DNA of 64,000 bases from Dama dama (lineage: Eukaryota > Chordata > Mammalia > Artiodactyla > Cervidae), in assembly GCF_033118175.1 (NCBI RefSeq), contig NC_083701.1, positions 66,735,001 to 66,799,000 of the forward strand. Reading direction: 5' to 3'. How positions within the stretch are numbered: the first letter of the stretch is position 1; each line of letters starts with the position of its first letter. Of the stretch, positions 12,716-24,164 are shown one piece after another. The notes under the pieces are model-generated. The model searched no databases. It was not told the DNA's origin and saw nothing but the letters and a program-made list of their open reading frames with translations. The translations under genes and the position numbers were made by a program.

Positions 12716-13445
12716 AAGGAAATAACTCAGCTGGAATTCCATCACCTCTAGTAGCTTTGTTCACAGTGATGCTTCCTAAGGCCCACTTGACTTCACACTC
12801 CAGGATGTCTGGCTCTAGGTTAGTGACCACACAATCATGGTTATCTGGATATAGTTCTTCTGTGTATTCTTGCCACCTCTTCTTAATCTCTTCTGCTTCT
12901 GTTAGGTCCTTGCTGTTTCTGTGTCCCTTATTGTGCCCATCTTTGCATGAAATGTTCCTTTGGTATCTCCAGTTTTCTTCAAAAAATCTCTAGTCTTTCC
13001 CATTCTAATATTTTCCTCTATTTCTTTGCATTGTTCATTTACAAAGGCTTTCTTATCTCTCCTTGCTCTTCTCTGGAACTCTGCATTCAGTTGGGTGTAT
13101 CTTTCTCTTTCTCCTTTGCCTTCTATTTCTCTTCTTTTCTCAGCTATTTGTAAGGTCTCCTCAGACAACCATTTTGTCTTCTTGCATTTCTTTTTCTTTG
13201 GGTGGTTTTTGTTACTATCTCCTGTATGATGTTATAAACCTCTGTCCATAGTTCTTCAGGCACTCTATCAGATCTAATCCCTTGAGTCTATTTGTCACTT
13301 CTACTGTATAATCATTAGGGATTTGATTTAGGTTATACCTGAATGGCTTAGTGGTTTTCCCTACTTTCATCAATTTAAGTCTGAATTTTGCAATAAGGAG
13401 CTCATGATCTGAGCCATAGTCAACTCCAGGTCTTGTCTTTGCTGT
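12716..13445 (-). mobile_element. BovB LINE internal fragment
   Basis: On the minus strand this is the BovB region between endonuclease and reverse transcriptase. A frame at 12902-13168 reads QIAEKRREIEGKGE and continues through KKAFVNEQCKEIEENIRMG to GTFHAKMGTIRD, typical of that linker. The right end (the 5' side of the fragment) stops near gtcttgtctttgctg, and the left end stops at the segment just before the RT 'ELFQ' region. It is truncated at both ends and shows small deletions. BovB is a ruminant LINE with a horizontal-transfer history and powers Bov-tA SINEs. Confidence 0.9.
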
Positions 13446-15451
13446 GACTTTTTTTCTTACTATCCTTAGTCCTCTAAATTGCTCCAGAATGGATGCCCCA
13501 CACTTTCCATGAAAATTGCTTTGAAAAAAAGCTATTCAATTTTTCTTCTGTTTCTTCATTTATTCCAGAAGTATTTATTGCCAGGCACCTCATACCAGGT
13601 GTTAAGCTAAATTCTGTGACACTACCATAAATGAGACCAGTCCCCAAGAGGCTAAGAATTCTAATAACATCATACAAAACTCCTCTCTATAGATCTGTGC
13701 ATTGGCCCAGGGTTGCTCCTAGGTTGATTCAACCAAGAGGAGAGAGAAGGGTCAGGGTTGGAATTGAAATAAGGAGAGACAGAGCCTCCGTAAGTATCAC
13801 ATGCCCATCTACACAGGGGAGGGTGATGCTGGCGCCCTTCCTGAAGAGAGAATGCAAATCCAGTCCAGGTTGCTCTATATTCCTGAGTTTGGTCAGGAAA
13901 GATGCTAAGTTTTTGTGTTTTTATTGGAGTTTTTCTTCCACTAAAAAGAAACTGACTGCCATGCTAGATTAGCACATGAATACTGCTCTCCAGAGGAGCA
14001 GGGTTCCATCCAACTTTGAGCGGACTGACTTCATTAGACCACACCTAGCAACACTAATCCTGGTGTTATGTTTCCCGTGAGGGAAGAGCAGACAGCATCT
14101 GTCTCTTTCTTCAGATGGCTGATATTTCTTTCCTGTGTTCTTTTCCCTTCAAGTTCACCTCTTGGGCTGGTTGAAAAGCATTTCTCTTAATTGAGACAAA
14201 AGCCGGCCAGTTGTGAAGCATTCTCTCGTGACAATACCAAAGGCCGCAGAACTCTATACTTAAATTCTTTACTGTTTCTTTCTGGTGGTGATACTTGTCT
14301 AGACCAAGATGATAAATAAGACAAAATAAAAGCAGGCTCATGGCAGAAAATGAAGTAGTCTCTGAACAGAGAGTAGCAGCAATGCAGAACTGGGACTCAG
14401 TACTGCTATCTGCCCCCAGAACCCCAGGAAGACAAACCCCCTCCAGCCAGAATTCAGGGGGAAGACCCATCTCGCTTAGGAAGAACACACTGCCACAGCC
14501 CTCCCCCTCCCCCACCCCCCATGGCTGGACAGTAGTGGGGACCTTCCACGTGAAATCTGGGATAGAAGTGTCATGAGAAAGTAACAAATATAGAGAATGT
14601 AGGATTCATTCACTGAGAATGCATTAATTAGCATTGATTTATAACTTGAGGTGAAGAGAGAGACACCACGGGGCATGCTGAGTCACCAAGATAGTCACTA
14701 AATCACCTTCTGTGGAGAAGGTAAGTTGGCTGAAGGGCTCTTTGTCTCTCTGCTCCACTGGGAGTTAGATGCTGTGGTAGAGCTGAACTGCATGAAGGGT
14801 TAAAAAGTCAGGAGTCTGGAACTCCTGAAATAAAGGGGAGGAGGCCAACCAAGGGAGCTGAGGGTAGGAAAGGAAAGCAGCAGAGTAAAGAGGAGGGAGG
14901 TGACACAGGGGACCAGGGACAAAACAGATACTTGAGATTTTAAGTTCTATCCAGATGATGAGGGTGTGCACCCCTAGATTTCCTCTAATGAAAGCTACAA
15001 AGAGTCTCAGCGCTCACTGATGTTTTTGTGCAAGTGGATTATTTGGGATGCAAAGTGAAAACAAAGTGGATAGTCAAGACCTGGGCCTGGAGGAGGAAAG
15101 GGCACACACCTGCACATCCCCATCTTACTCCCGCTACCCCTCTGTCCCCAGTGATGAGGTTTCAGGGCAGGGGAGGAAAAGTCCTGTATGGGGGCTCCGC
15201 TGTGCTGATCAGGGGCTACTCACTGCAACTCAGCTCTCTGAAGGGTCTGTCACCATGTCCTCCTGCTCGAGGTGACCGATCGAGCCCCACTCAGGAAAAA
15301 CTAGACTCAAACTCCAGGATCCATGGCGGACGGAGTTCAGCAATGACCTTGACCTCCTGTGCTTACCAGGGCCAGCTTCCTGGGTGTGCAACCTGGGCAA
15401 GTGCACAGGCCTCACACTTAGAAGAGCCAGCCTTGCTTTAATGCTCTGCTA
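13446..15451. other. Unassigned stretch with possible L2/MIR trace
   Basis: About 13555-13680 (gaagtatttattgccaggcacctca and on) resembles an L2 or MIR end on the plus strand. The rest holds nothing I recognise. A 158-codon minus frame (14111-14587) has no family features, and its upstream part overlaps a C-rich run (14500-14520). Confidence 0.4.
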
Positions 15452-15695
15452 GACTCTGGCCACCTCATGCAAAGAGTTGATTCATTGCAAAAGACCTTGA
15501 TGCTGGGAGGGATTGGGGGCAGGAGGAGAAGGGGATGACAGAGGATGAGATGGCTGGATGGCATCACCGACTCAATGGGCACGAGTTTGAGTAAACTCCG
15601 GGAGTTGGTGATGGACAGGGAGACCTGGCGTGCTGCGATTCATGGGGTCGTGAAGAGTCGGACACGACTGAGCAACTGAACTGAACTGAACTGAG
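15452..15695 (+). mobile_element. BovB LINE 3' end
   Basis: Plus-strand BovB terminus: it starts near actctggccacctcatgc, passes gaccttgatgctgggag and gggagttggtgatggac, and ends in a short gaactgaactgaactga tail repeat. It is strongly 5'-truncated, as usual for LINE copies. The frame corresponds to the extreme C-terminus of the BovB ORF2 protein. Confidence 0.93.
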
Positions 15696-16152
15696 ACGTC
15701 AGTGCCTCCAGCAGAACCAGGCAGCTTCCCACTGGATGTGAGACTCAGTGGATCACACGCCACTTCTCCCCTCAGCAAGACCCAGGGTCCAGTTTGGCCT
15801 CGTCTCTGTCACTGCGGAGGGTAAACTTAGTCATCGAGATCTTGTCAGCTTCCTAACTGACACTTCATGGAGCCCCTCGGAATTGAGACACTCACCATGC
15901 TACTGGTATCATTCCACCTCTTTTGATTAATCTTCACAGTATCCCTGGTCGGCAGTTGTTGGAATTTGAGAGGCTTGTTTTTGTAATTCGGATAAAGTCG
16001 ATAATTTTCTGGAACAATCATGTCTCTAAAGCAGAGACACAGTTGCTCTGATATACCAGCTTGTCTTTGGTAAAAGAACAAATTGTTTACAGACAGGGGT
16101 TTGTGGTGCCAGAAACCCAAGTGGAACTACGGAGATATAAAGGCAACAAACT
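15696..16152. other. Unassigned stretch
   Basis: I see no gene or repeat between the BovB terminus and the next SINE. Short open frames only. Confidence 0.4.
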
Positions 16153-16472
16153 GGGCTTCCCTGGTGTCTCTGTGGTAAAGAAACCACCTGCCAATTCAGG
16201 AGACACGGGTTTGATCCATGATCTGGGAAGATCCCACATGCGGCCAAACAGCTAAGCCCGTGCACCACAATTATTGAGCCTGTGTGCTAGAGTCTGGGAG
16301 CTGCTACTACTGAACCTAGGCACCACAACTACTGAAGCCTACCTGCCCTAGAGCCCGTGGTCCTCAGCTAGAGAAGCCACTGCAATGAGAAGCCCAAGCA
16401 CCAGAACTAGAGAAAAGCCCACACAGTAACAAAGACCCAACACAATCAAAAATAAATTTTAAAAAAATGTTA
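16153..16472 (+). mobile_element. Long CHR-2-type SINE
   Basis: It opens with gggcttccctggtgtctctg, has a B-box-like ggtttgatcc and continues through a GC-rich body of 'gagcctgtg', 'ctactgaacctaggc' and 'gagaagccactgcaatgag' blocks. It ends agacccaacacaatcaaaaataaat with an A-rich tail. This longer form carries the extra body missing from the short copies at 1221 and 37811. I found no clear target-site duplication. Confidence 0.85.
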
Positions 16473-16799
16473 AGTGATAAATCCCCAGCAGTGGGGCATT
16501 GGTACTTGGAACAGTCAAGAAGCTCCAGCCATGAATGTTTTCACACCAGGAGCTGTTCCCAGCTTATACTGAGAGTGTAATACGCAACGTGTAGTACCAG
16601 GGAGGGGGCTCTGCAACTTGTCTGACCTGTGTGAGGACAGTTACCAGAAGGGCCATTCCTAGCAAAAGGGGCACATATATTTTTTTTCCTACTTCATGTG
16701 ATGTCATGTGATATCTTCAGATTTCATTTGGATCACTGAACAACTGATCACTTTATCTTGACTTCACCCTCACTACCTTGATTGTTGGAATCACAAGTC
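16473..16799. other. Unassigned stretch
   Basis: Nothing recognised. An 8-bp run of T (16681-16688) and the near-repeat atgtgatgtcatgtgatatc are the only visible structure. Confidence 0.4.
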
Positions 16800-17145
16800 T
16801 GAGAAGGTTGAATATCTTCTTAGACATCACCATGCTTCCCACACGCCCAGTGGTTGGGGGCAGACCATATGGCTAGATCTGGTCAATGGGCCATAAGTGA
16901 GTGTGATACACCTCACTTTCTGGACAGAAATACTGAAGAGCCCGTGCATGACCCTCTGAGTCTGTCTCCTGCTTCTAAAAGCATTAACAGGATGTTGAGC
17001 GGCCTGTACCTCTGAGTCAAGGCGAGGAAGGAAAATGCCCTTGGGAACTGCCAGGCTTTTCTTGTATAAGAAATAAGCCTTTACATACTAAGCCACTGAG
17101 ATTTTGGAGTGTTCATCACTGCAACAGAGCCTAGCCTGACTAATG
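16800..17145 (+). repeat. Ancient LTR-like repeat, possibly MaLR/ERVL class
   Basis: The segment contains ggtcaatgggcca and ends with ctaagccactgagattttgg followed by gcaacagagcctagcctgactaat. That is the ending seen in several old mammalian LTR families. It is heavily eroded and non-coding. The class is an inference from the terminal block only. Confidence 0.4.
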
Positions 17146-18429
17146 TGACTAGGCAGCCAGAAGTACCTCCTGCTCAATGGGACTCAAAGCTGAGAACAGA
17201 ACATCACAGCCCTACTCCCAGCTCAGAGCACTCTTACTTTTCCTCAACATTATCTGGGTCAGGAGCTACCAAAAATAGTGGCCATAGAACTGGAAATAAA
17301 AGAAGAGTAGAGAAGGGAAGCGCCAAATAAAATAAGGACAGGAAATGTCAGTGAGCAACGGAAGTTTGCTCTCTCCTGTGGATACACTGGTCATCCCAAA
17401 GATGCGAAGCTGGGAAAGATGTTATCGAGAAGGGCTCCGGAGAGGATGGGGATGGAGGCCATACAATACAGCACGGAACCTTTGATTCTCAGCCAGACCC
17501 CAGGCTTTTATGTCAGGCCAACAGCAGGGTAAATTAGAAAGCTGAAAACCTGGGCAGCCACAGACAAAATTGCAGAGTTTATTTTCGGAGCCTGGTATCT
17601 GCCACACAGCTGACACGATCAATATTTCTCCAATTATTTATTCATTCTCCTTTCCCAGTTCAGTACACTGAGCCCCACCCTGTGTCTAGTTCTGCTGAAG
17701 CCCCCAAATTCTGAAGCCACTCAGGAGCACCCCACCTCCAACACCTTCCTTCTCCTCTACCCTGTATGAGTGTCAGTCCTAAGTCCAATTCTCCTTGGAC
17801 TCAGACAAGCCGATGAATGCATCAACTTATACGGCCAAGGTGGTACAGACTACTTTGGGATTACTGCTGAATGCACCTAGATGATCACACTGCAAGGCTC
17901 CACGTTGCTGCTGCGACTGGACAATATGGTTGCCTGAATTTCAGCCCTCAAGGTAAATGTAAGGAAGACGTCTTCTGGAGAAAAGAGGTCTTCCCAGGCT
18001 TCTCAAGTCACTCAAGGGACACAGGTGACTATTTCCTTTACTCGCCTAAACCTCAGATCAGGCACTGTGGTCACAGCACCGTCTGCCCCCTTCCTGCCAG
18101 AGCCGCAGACCCCCTCCAGCCCATCCTGTCACCGACACTCCCACCCTGAACCTTCTCCCACTTCCACCTGCACCTGGAAAGACATGTCTGCAGGACTGTG
18201 TGATTCTCACTGTGACTTCGGAAGCAGAGAAAGCAGCAGAGAGACACCTGGCTTTTCTGCCACTGAGACTGGAAAACAGTCCTTGAGAAAAAGATGTCAG
18301 GGTCCAGTGGGACATATTTTTCCATCAAAACACTGTAAAGTGAGTAGAGGTTTCACATGACGCTCATGTCTTGGTATGTGTTTGTTGTTTTTAGACCAGC
18401 AGGCCCCATATCTGAAGAGATACATGCAT
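17146..18429. other. Unassigned stretch
   Basis: No gene or named repeat. The part at 18060-18240 is somewhat C-rich, with overlapping open frames up to 111 codons on both strands that have no recognisable protein features. Confidence 0.4.
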
Positions 18430-18700
18430 ATATGATGTGGGTGTTACCATGGCAAATGCCAAGCATTTTTTTCGGTTGAAAAGAAGGGTAAATAAAGGTA
18501 TAAATACTGCATTTCCTGTTACTATGGAGACGCAACAATTTGGGCCCTCGTCATTTTTGGAAAGTTTTTTAATTTTATTATTTGGGCTCACTCCCTGCTG
18601 TGAATATTCCTATCAGAAAGTCTCCAGTCCCTGCTGCCGTAATTATGCTGACCAACTAGCATTCTTGATTTGTCTTTTTAGATGGGAGAGAAAATCCATT
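18430..18700. promoter_or_regulatory. Candidate regulatory element with two X-box (RFX) motifs
   Basis: The sequence is unique-looking, not a repeat I know. It carries gttaccatggcaaa at 18443-18456 and gttactatggagac at 18518-18531. Both fit the RFX-family X-box pattern (GTTNCCATGGNAAC and its GTTRCYATGGAGAC variant). The motifs lie 75 bp apart on the same strand, with an AT-rich tataaata between them. Function is inferred from motifs alone; conservation would decide it. Confidence 0.35.
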
Positions 18701-20204
18701 ATGTTTTTTTTCTTATTCCCAGATGTGAAATCTTTATTTTCAATCTTCAAAATATTATTATTAAAAGCATATTTTAAAGTCAGAATTCTGTAGTTCATCT
18801 GGTTGTTTTTTTTAAAGGGGTAGATCTCTTCAAAGTCTTGAAGAGTTTTTGATCTACTTTTTAACTAGTCAAGGTTTAGGTCTAACACCATTTGAAATTT
18901 TCCTGAACAAAGTGTTTTAATTTCCAACTCTGGTAGGTCAGTCTGGAAAATCAGGATGTAAATCTTTGTATAGTCTTAACATTTCCATTACAGTCATTGA
19001 TTCAGATGTTTCTCTTAATCTAAAATCTGTGGTTTAGCCCTGCAAAACTGAACAAAACTCTAGATTTGGGTACTTACTTAGACTTCTTATTTTTAAATAT
19101 GTTGGCTTGCTTCTTACCAACTAATCAATATATTGAATAGCTACAGAAACCAGCACTTATTATACAAGGCTCTTGGAATTCAAAAATAAATGACACAGGC
19201 CCTTTCCACAAAAAGCTTGCCTTATAGATAAAACATCAAAGTATTATTACTGTGGATTTTTGTGTTGGGTGAAGTTAAGTTAAATTAGCTCTAAGATTTC
19301 TTCAAACTCTATGATTCTGAGCTTATTTAATTCTACAATAAAGTTTAAGATTAAATTAACACTAATACTAAAAATACAGAATTTATTTTCTCAAATTATC
19401 TCACACATATATCATCAATGCTCAATTATACTAGTGGCATTCAAAATTAATATGAAAAGTTCCCAAGATCCTTTGCAGCTGGTGTTAGAAGTCACCACTA
19501 GAAAAAAGGCAAATTTATTTGACTTAATTTTTGTCCATTAAAGGAGGAGGTTAGGCTTTGGAGGTGCAGCCAGATTATACTGTCTCTTCTCCTTCCCCTC
19601 AACCAGCCTCTGCTAAAAGTGTAACAGGACAGACCCCCAAGATGCTCGGCAGGCCAGGGCAAGGTTGGGGCAATGATCACCTCCAGGATACAGTTAACTG
19701 CAGTCAAACTGTGACCAACCAGCCTTATCCCACAACACCCTATTTTCCTTTTTTTGTTGTTAATGGTTTACATTCTTCCAGTCTGATCATTTAGACTCTG
19801 CCCATCTTGGATTCTTTCTTCTCCCTTGTTCCCAACATGCAAACATGAAGTACTGTATGGGATGGGTATAGTCTTCATTCTCAAGATCTCATCGCTCCAT
19901 TTTCTGCACAAAAGCTTGCTATAGAGTGTGTGTTGGAGGGATGGGAATGGAAATAAATACACTATGATTCAGGTGTTTTTTAAAGATTTTATTTTGTTAT
20001 AATAATTGCTTTGTTCCTCAAGCACTGTTGATTTGATGGCAGAGAAACAAAAATACATAAAGTAGCCCATTAAGAATATTCAAAGCTTGAACTCCATGTT
20101 AGGGCAGTTTATTCCCTCTCAAGAGGTCTTTCTTTCCCTCCTAATTTTAGGAAGGCACCTGAGTATAGACATTTCTCCTGGCTGTAGATGGAAGCTCCCA
20201 GGAT
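18701..20204. other. Unassigned AT-rich stretch with a possible L2 end
   Basis: About 19150-19250 (cagcacttattatacaaggctcttgg...cacaggccctttcc) looks like an L2 3' region on the plus strand. The remainder is AT-rich and I recognise nothing else in it. Confidence 0.4.
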
Positions 20205-20665
20205 GGAGATATGCTCAATGGAATATCATACCAGTCACGAGAAAGAAGGAAATCCCGCCACTATGCTTATGGGTGAAATAAGTCAGACAGAGAAAGATGA
20301 ACACTTTATGACATCACTTATATGTAGAATCTAAAAAAACCAAACTCATAGAACTATAAAGTAGACTGGTGTTTACCAGGGAATGAGGTGTAAGGGAAAC
20401 AGGGAGATGTCGGTCGAAAATTTGCAATTATAAGACAAGTATCGTGATTAGAGTTAATAATTCTGTATTATACACTTGGAAGTAGCTAAGACAGTAAATC
20501 TTAACTGTTCTCACCACAGAAAATAAATGATAATTATGTGAAATGATAGAAGCAATAGCTAATGATACGGGGGTAATGATTTTGCAAATATATCAAATTA
20601 TCACTTTATACTCCTTAAACTTATACAACTTTGTATCTCAATAATATCTCAATAAATCCCTAAAA
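20205..20665 (+). mobile_element. L1 3' end, older family
   Basis: The plus strand shows the ORF2 C-terminal area (ctcaatggaatatcat, gggtgaaataagtcagacag) followed by an L1MA/MB-like 3' UTR (gactggtgtttaccaggg, gttaataattctgtatta, ctcaataaatccct). It is truncated at the 5' end. The coding part is too short and mutated to matter. Confidence 0.85.
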
Positions 20666-21510
20666 AATATCTAAGCCAGGGAACCAGTCTCAGAGGGGAG
20701 GAGCTACTGGATGAGTCACCAAGACAAGGTCTCTGAGCTAGGAAAGCAAGGCGTCAGCCTTGAAGTGAAAAATGAGACTCCAGAGCAATAGAAAAGGAGG
20801 TCTTGGTTTTATTCCTGCAGCTACCATCTTAGTTCTTTTCCAGAACACCTTTATCACAGAGGATGGCACATACCTGGTGCCCAGAGTACACTGAATGAAC
20901 TGTAAACTGGTGTGCCAGCTTTCTAGCTGGTCTTCTTGCCTCCAGGCAATCCTTCTATGGCGATATAGTATATCACCCTTGTGGTTATCACCCCACAATG
21001 CCACTTTGAATCTGTTCCTTCCCAGCTCAAGAATCTTTCAGGCCTCTAGCAGAGGCTGAAAACTAGAAGCCTCTGAGCTGAATCCAGCCCCAGATGGCTT
21101 TTGTTTGGCTCACAGTGTGTTTTTCAAAAACTTGATTCAGATACACTTTAAAATAGAGATTTCTTGTGTGTGTCTCCGTGCACACACACACACACACACA
21201 CACATACACACATTCAGATTTCTGGCTTCTCTTAAAAACTCAGAATGTTTGGCAACTCCAGGCCCACGTTCCCACCTGGCAATAATCAGCTGGTGCTGAG
21301 AACAGCTGCCCCGGCCCTGGCATCTGCTCTCCGCTGCTCACCACACCCCCACCAGCGCCTTTGCACCTTTCCCGGCCCTCCACCTACTAAGGTTCCTGCT
21401 GGCCTCCAGGAGGTTTAGAATTTGTTAACCCTTGACCTACAAGATGAACTCTAAAGTCCTAGCATTCGAGGATCTCCTCAGTGTGGTCATAACACTACAT
21501 CTCAATTATC
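20666..21510. other. Unassigned stretch with a CA microsatellite
   Basis: I recognise no gene or dispersed repeat. The CA run at 21181-21211 is listed separately. About 21290-21420 is C-rich. Confidence 0.4.
21181..21211. repeat. (CA)n microsatellite
   Basis: About 15 CA units with one T interruption (cacatacacaca). Length is probably polymorphic. Confidence 0.9.
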
Positions 21511-21551
21511 TGAGCTCTCATTTAATTTTTTTTTTTTTTGAGCTCTCATTT
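21511..21551 (-). repeat. T-tract flanked by a 13-bp direct repeat (tail-only insertion candidate)
   Basis: tgagctctcattt occurs at 21511-21523 and exactly again at 21539-21551. Between the copies lie two A and a T run, roughly 15 bases. The arrangement equals a target-site duplication around a poly(A) tail with no element body, in minus orientation. See finding. Confidence 0.55.
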
Positions 21552-21594
21552 TAAAAACTTCTCTGATATCCCTTTAAAATATCTCTTTCCCACC

Positions 21595-22010
21595 TCCCTT
21601 CATTAAAGAAACATTACCAGCTGCTGCCATGTGCTAAGGCATGAGCAAGACCCACACAGTGTCTGCCTCCAGGAGGCCAATATTCCCTGGGGAGACCGGG
21701 TATTTAAACCAGAAGTTTCAATGAAGAGTGACAGCTGCTACAGGGCTGGCAGGAAAGCAGAAAGGAAGGGTTCAGAATGCGGGCACTAACCCAGTCCAGA
21801 GCTTTCTAGGGGGGGAGTCACATCTAATACAAGGTCGGAGACAGTGCCCAGGGAGGGGTCACGACTATAGCAAGGCCCAGAGCTGAGCGAAGAATGGAAA
21901 AGAGCTGGGTCTGGACTCCATGGGCAGTGGGAGTGGTGCGTGGGGACCAAGGAGTCTGAAGGCTGAGGCTGGAGAAGCAGGCAGGCACAATCACACAGTT
22001 CATCTCAAGG
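21595..22010 (+). repeat. L2-type LINE 3' region
   Basis: Runs from tgccatgtgctaaggcatgag through gtgtctgcctccaggaggcc, ggggagaccgggtattt and agagtgacagctgctacaggg. This matches the order of blocks in the L2 3' region. It is old and non-coding. Confidence 0.5.
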
Positions 22011-22174
22011 GTGTTTGGAAGCATTTGAAGAGTTTAAAGAAAGGGAATGGCGGGCTCAGCTCCATTGGTTAGAAAGAGCATCACGACTACTTAGGAAAGA
22101 CAGATTGGAAAAGACAAAGAGGCAAGATGGAAACCATGTTGAAAAGACTTACGGGTGCGCAGATACAAAAGGTC

Positions 22175-22455
22175 AGGGGTCACATGATTCCAATGTATGT
22201 AAAATATCTAGAATAGGAGAATCCATGGAGACAGAAGGCAGAGCCATGGTGGCCATGGGCTGGGAGAAGAAGGTAGATGGGGAGTGCCTGCCAGATGGGC
22301 ATAGGGTTTTTCTCTGGGGTGGTGAAAACATTTCGGAACTAGATAGAGATGACGACTGCAGCACATTGAGAATGCACTAAATGCCACTTTGAAATAAACA
22401 ATTTTATGTTTTATGAACATTTTGGGTTATGTGAATTTTACCTCAATTCTTCAAG
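22175..22455 (+). mobile_element. L1 3' UTR fragment, older family
   Basis: Blocks in order: atgattccaatgtatgtaa, gaatccatggagacagaagg, gggtttttctctggggtgg, ggaactagatagagatg and actaaatgccactttgaaat, ending in ttatgtgaattttacctcaa. These are the hallmark 3' UTR of an L1M-class element. Confidence 0.8.
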
Positions 22456-22719
22456 GACTCTTATGGAGTCCATGCAAGAAGCATTTGGAAGAAGAAACAT
22501 GATGACGTGAGCCCAGCCCCCAAGGCTGGCCCATGCCATTTCCTTCTCCTCTGGATGGCCTCTCCCCTCCTTCCTTCCTTCCTCCACTTACCCTCCAGGC
22601 CCAAGTCATCAGCCACCTCTAAGACCAACCCAGCTAGAGCTCATCACTTCCTCCTCGAATTATGGCCATACCTCCCATCGTACACATGCAACCTCCAGAA
22701 GCTTGACGAGCTAAGAAGG

Positions 22720-22865
22720 TATTCTCCCACTGGAGCCTTCGGAGGGGAGCACAGCCTGCCCATGCTTTGATTTTTGATTCCTGGCCTCCAGAACTAAAAG
22801 AGAATAAATTTCTGTTGTTTCAAGTCACCAAGTCCTTGGTAATCCGTTACGGCAGCCATAGGAAA
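22720..22865 (+). repeat. MLT1-type LTR 3' fragment
   Basis: Contains attcctggcctccagaacta, aataaatttctgttgtttc and ggtaatccgttacggcagcc, the end of an MLT1 (ERVL-MaLR) LTR including its AATAAA polyadenylation signal. The 5' part of the LTR is missing. Confidence 0.75.
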
Positions 22866-23022
22866 CCAGCACTCTTCACCTCTATGATCTTCAGTTTTCT
22901 CATCCCTAAAGTATGGAGAATAATAGTACACACCTCACTGGGCTGTTTAAGTGAGATCATGTACAGAGAGCACTTAGCCCAGGACCTAGCAGGTGGTACA
23001 TGTTCAATAAGGGTTAACTAGT
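22866..23022 (+). repeat. MIR SINE, 3' part
   Basis: Shows cagttttctcatccctaaag, taatagtacacacctcactg and a degenerate 'gcacttagcccaggacctagcag' end. This is the MIR core and tail in forward order. Confidence 0.75.
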
Positions 23023-23293
23023 CATTTGACTTCATTACCAGCAGTTGTAGCACCATACAGAGAAGGCAGGTCTAACTGGGTTTAGCGGGAGGTCTCTTGA
23101 GAAAGTGGCCTTGAGCTGAGACAATGGATGAGAAGGCATTAGCTGAACAAAGGAGAGGGTGAGAGGACTGGGATGGACTGGAAGAGAGACAGGGCGGTGG
23201 AATTAGAAAGAATAGCATATCCGGAGGCCGGGGGTAAGGGGGAACAGGTGACATTTGGGAAGTTGAAAGCGATTCTAGCCAATGTTGGAGGGC

Positions 23294-23512
23294 ATGTGAA
23301 AGTGAAAGTGAAGTCGCTCAGTCGTGTCAGACTCTTTGGGATTCCATGGACTGTAGCCCACCAGGCTCCTCCATCTGTGGAATTTTCCAGGCAAGAGTAC
23401 TGGAATGGGTTGCCATTTCCTTCTCCAGGGGATCTTCCTGACCCAGGGATCGAACCTGGGTCTCCCGCATTGCAGGCAGACGCTTTACCGTCTGAGCCAC
23501 CGGGGAAGCCCC
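23294..23512 (-). mobile_element. Bov-A2/Bov-tA SINE
   Basis: Minus strand: starts gggcttccccggtggctcag and includes gcaatgcgggagacccaggt (B-box region), caatcc... and gtactcttgcctggaa blocks, ending cgactgagcgacttcac. It looks well preserved and probably young. I found no clear duplication at its ends. Confidence 0.93.
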
Positions 23513-24164
23513 TCATAGGAGCAGCTTTATTTCTGTGATGGGCCAGTATCATTTCACATTTGTGTGGGAACAATAGGGAAGTTGGATTTGGTGTTATTTT
23601 GTATTTACTCTCAATCTGACGTCCTATCAAATATTCACAAAACGCTCTCCATCTCTTCATTGGGTGAGTGGGACAGGAGTTTTCGGAAAGCACAATTGAC
23701 AAACTATTTTCCTTTCGACCTTGTGCTATAATCCCAAACTCAGAACTACCCTAATTCTTTCTCCTTAAGCTGTTGTACTTAAGCACACATCTCTCGGGCA
23801 ATTACCAGTTATAAAGGTGCTTTCATTTTGTTGGGCTGTAAGATTACTTCCCATGCCAAGACCATGGGCACTTCTAAATGACATGCATGTCATTGACCTG
23901 CTTGCTCTTAAATTCAGCTCTACCCTTTCCCTCTCCTTCTCTCCATAATCCTTGGGCTTCCTTGCCCTCTCACTTCCTGGTAAGTTTGACCAATGGAAGA
24001 TGCCTCCTTAAGCTTAAATTTTCCCGGGGTATTATACCTTTCAGAGTTTCTGTAAATACTAAATGATGAAAACGTATGTTGGGTTCCTCTGGCAGCAACT
24101 ATTGCTTTTCACTCATTATATACATTGTCTTTCTTCCACTGAAATCACATTTACAGTTGTGCAT
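23513..24164. other. Unassigned stretch
   Basis: I see no recognisable gene or repeat before the BovB fragment. Confidence 0.4.

Noticed and set aside
12902..13168. 88-codon minus frame rich in K, R and E, resembling a coiled coil
   Set aside because: It is the linker region of BovB ORF2, so it is transposon coding sequence and not a host gene.
14111..14587. 158-codon minus open frame
   Set aside because: No recognisable domain, no family, low-complexity C-rich source sequence at one end, and no splice or promoter context.
23139..23702. 187-codon minus open frame, the longest in the window
   Set aside because: Its middle is the Bov-A2 SINE at 23294-23512 read along the SINE sense strand. 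The flanks have no protein features.
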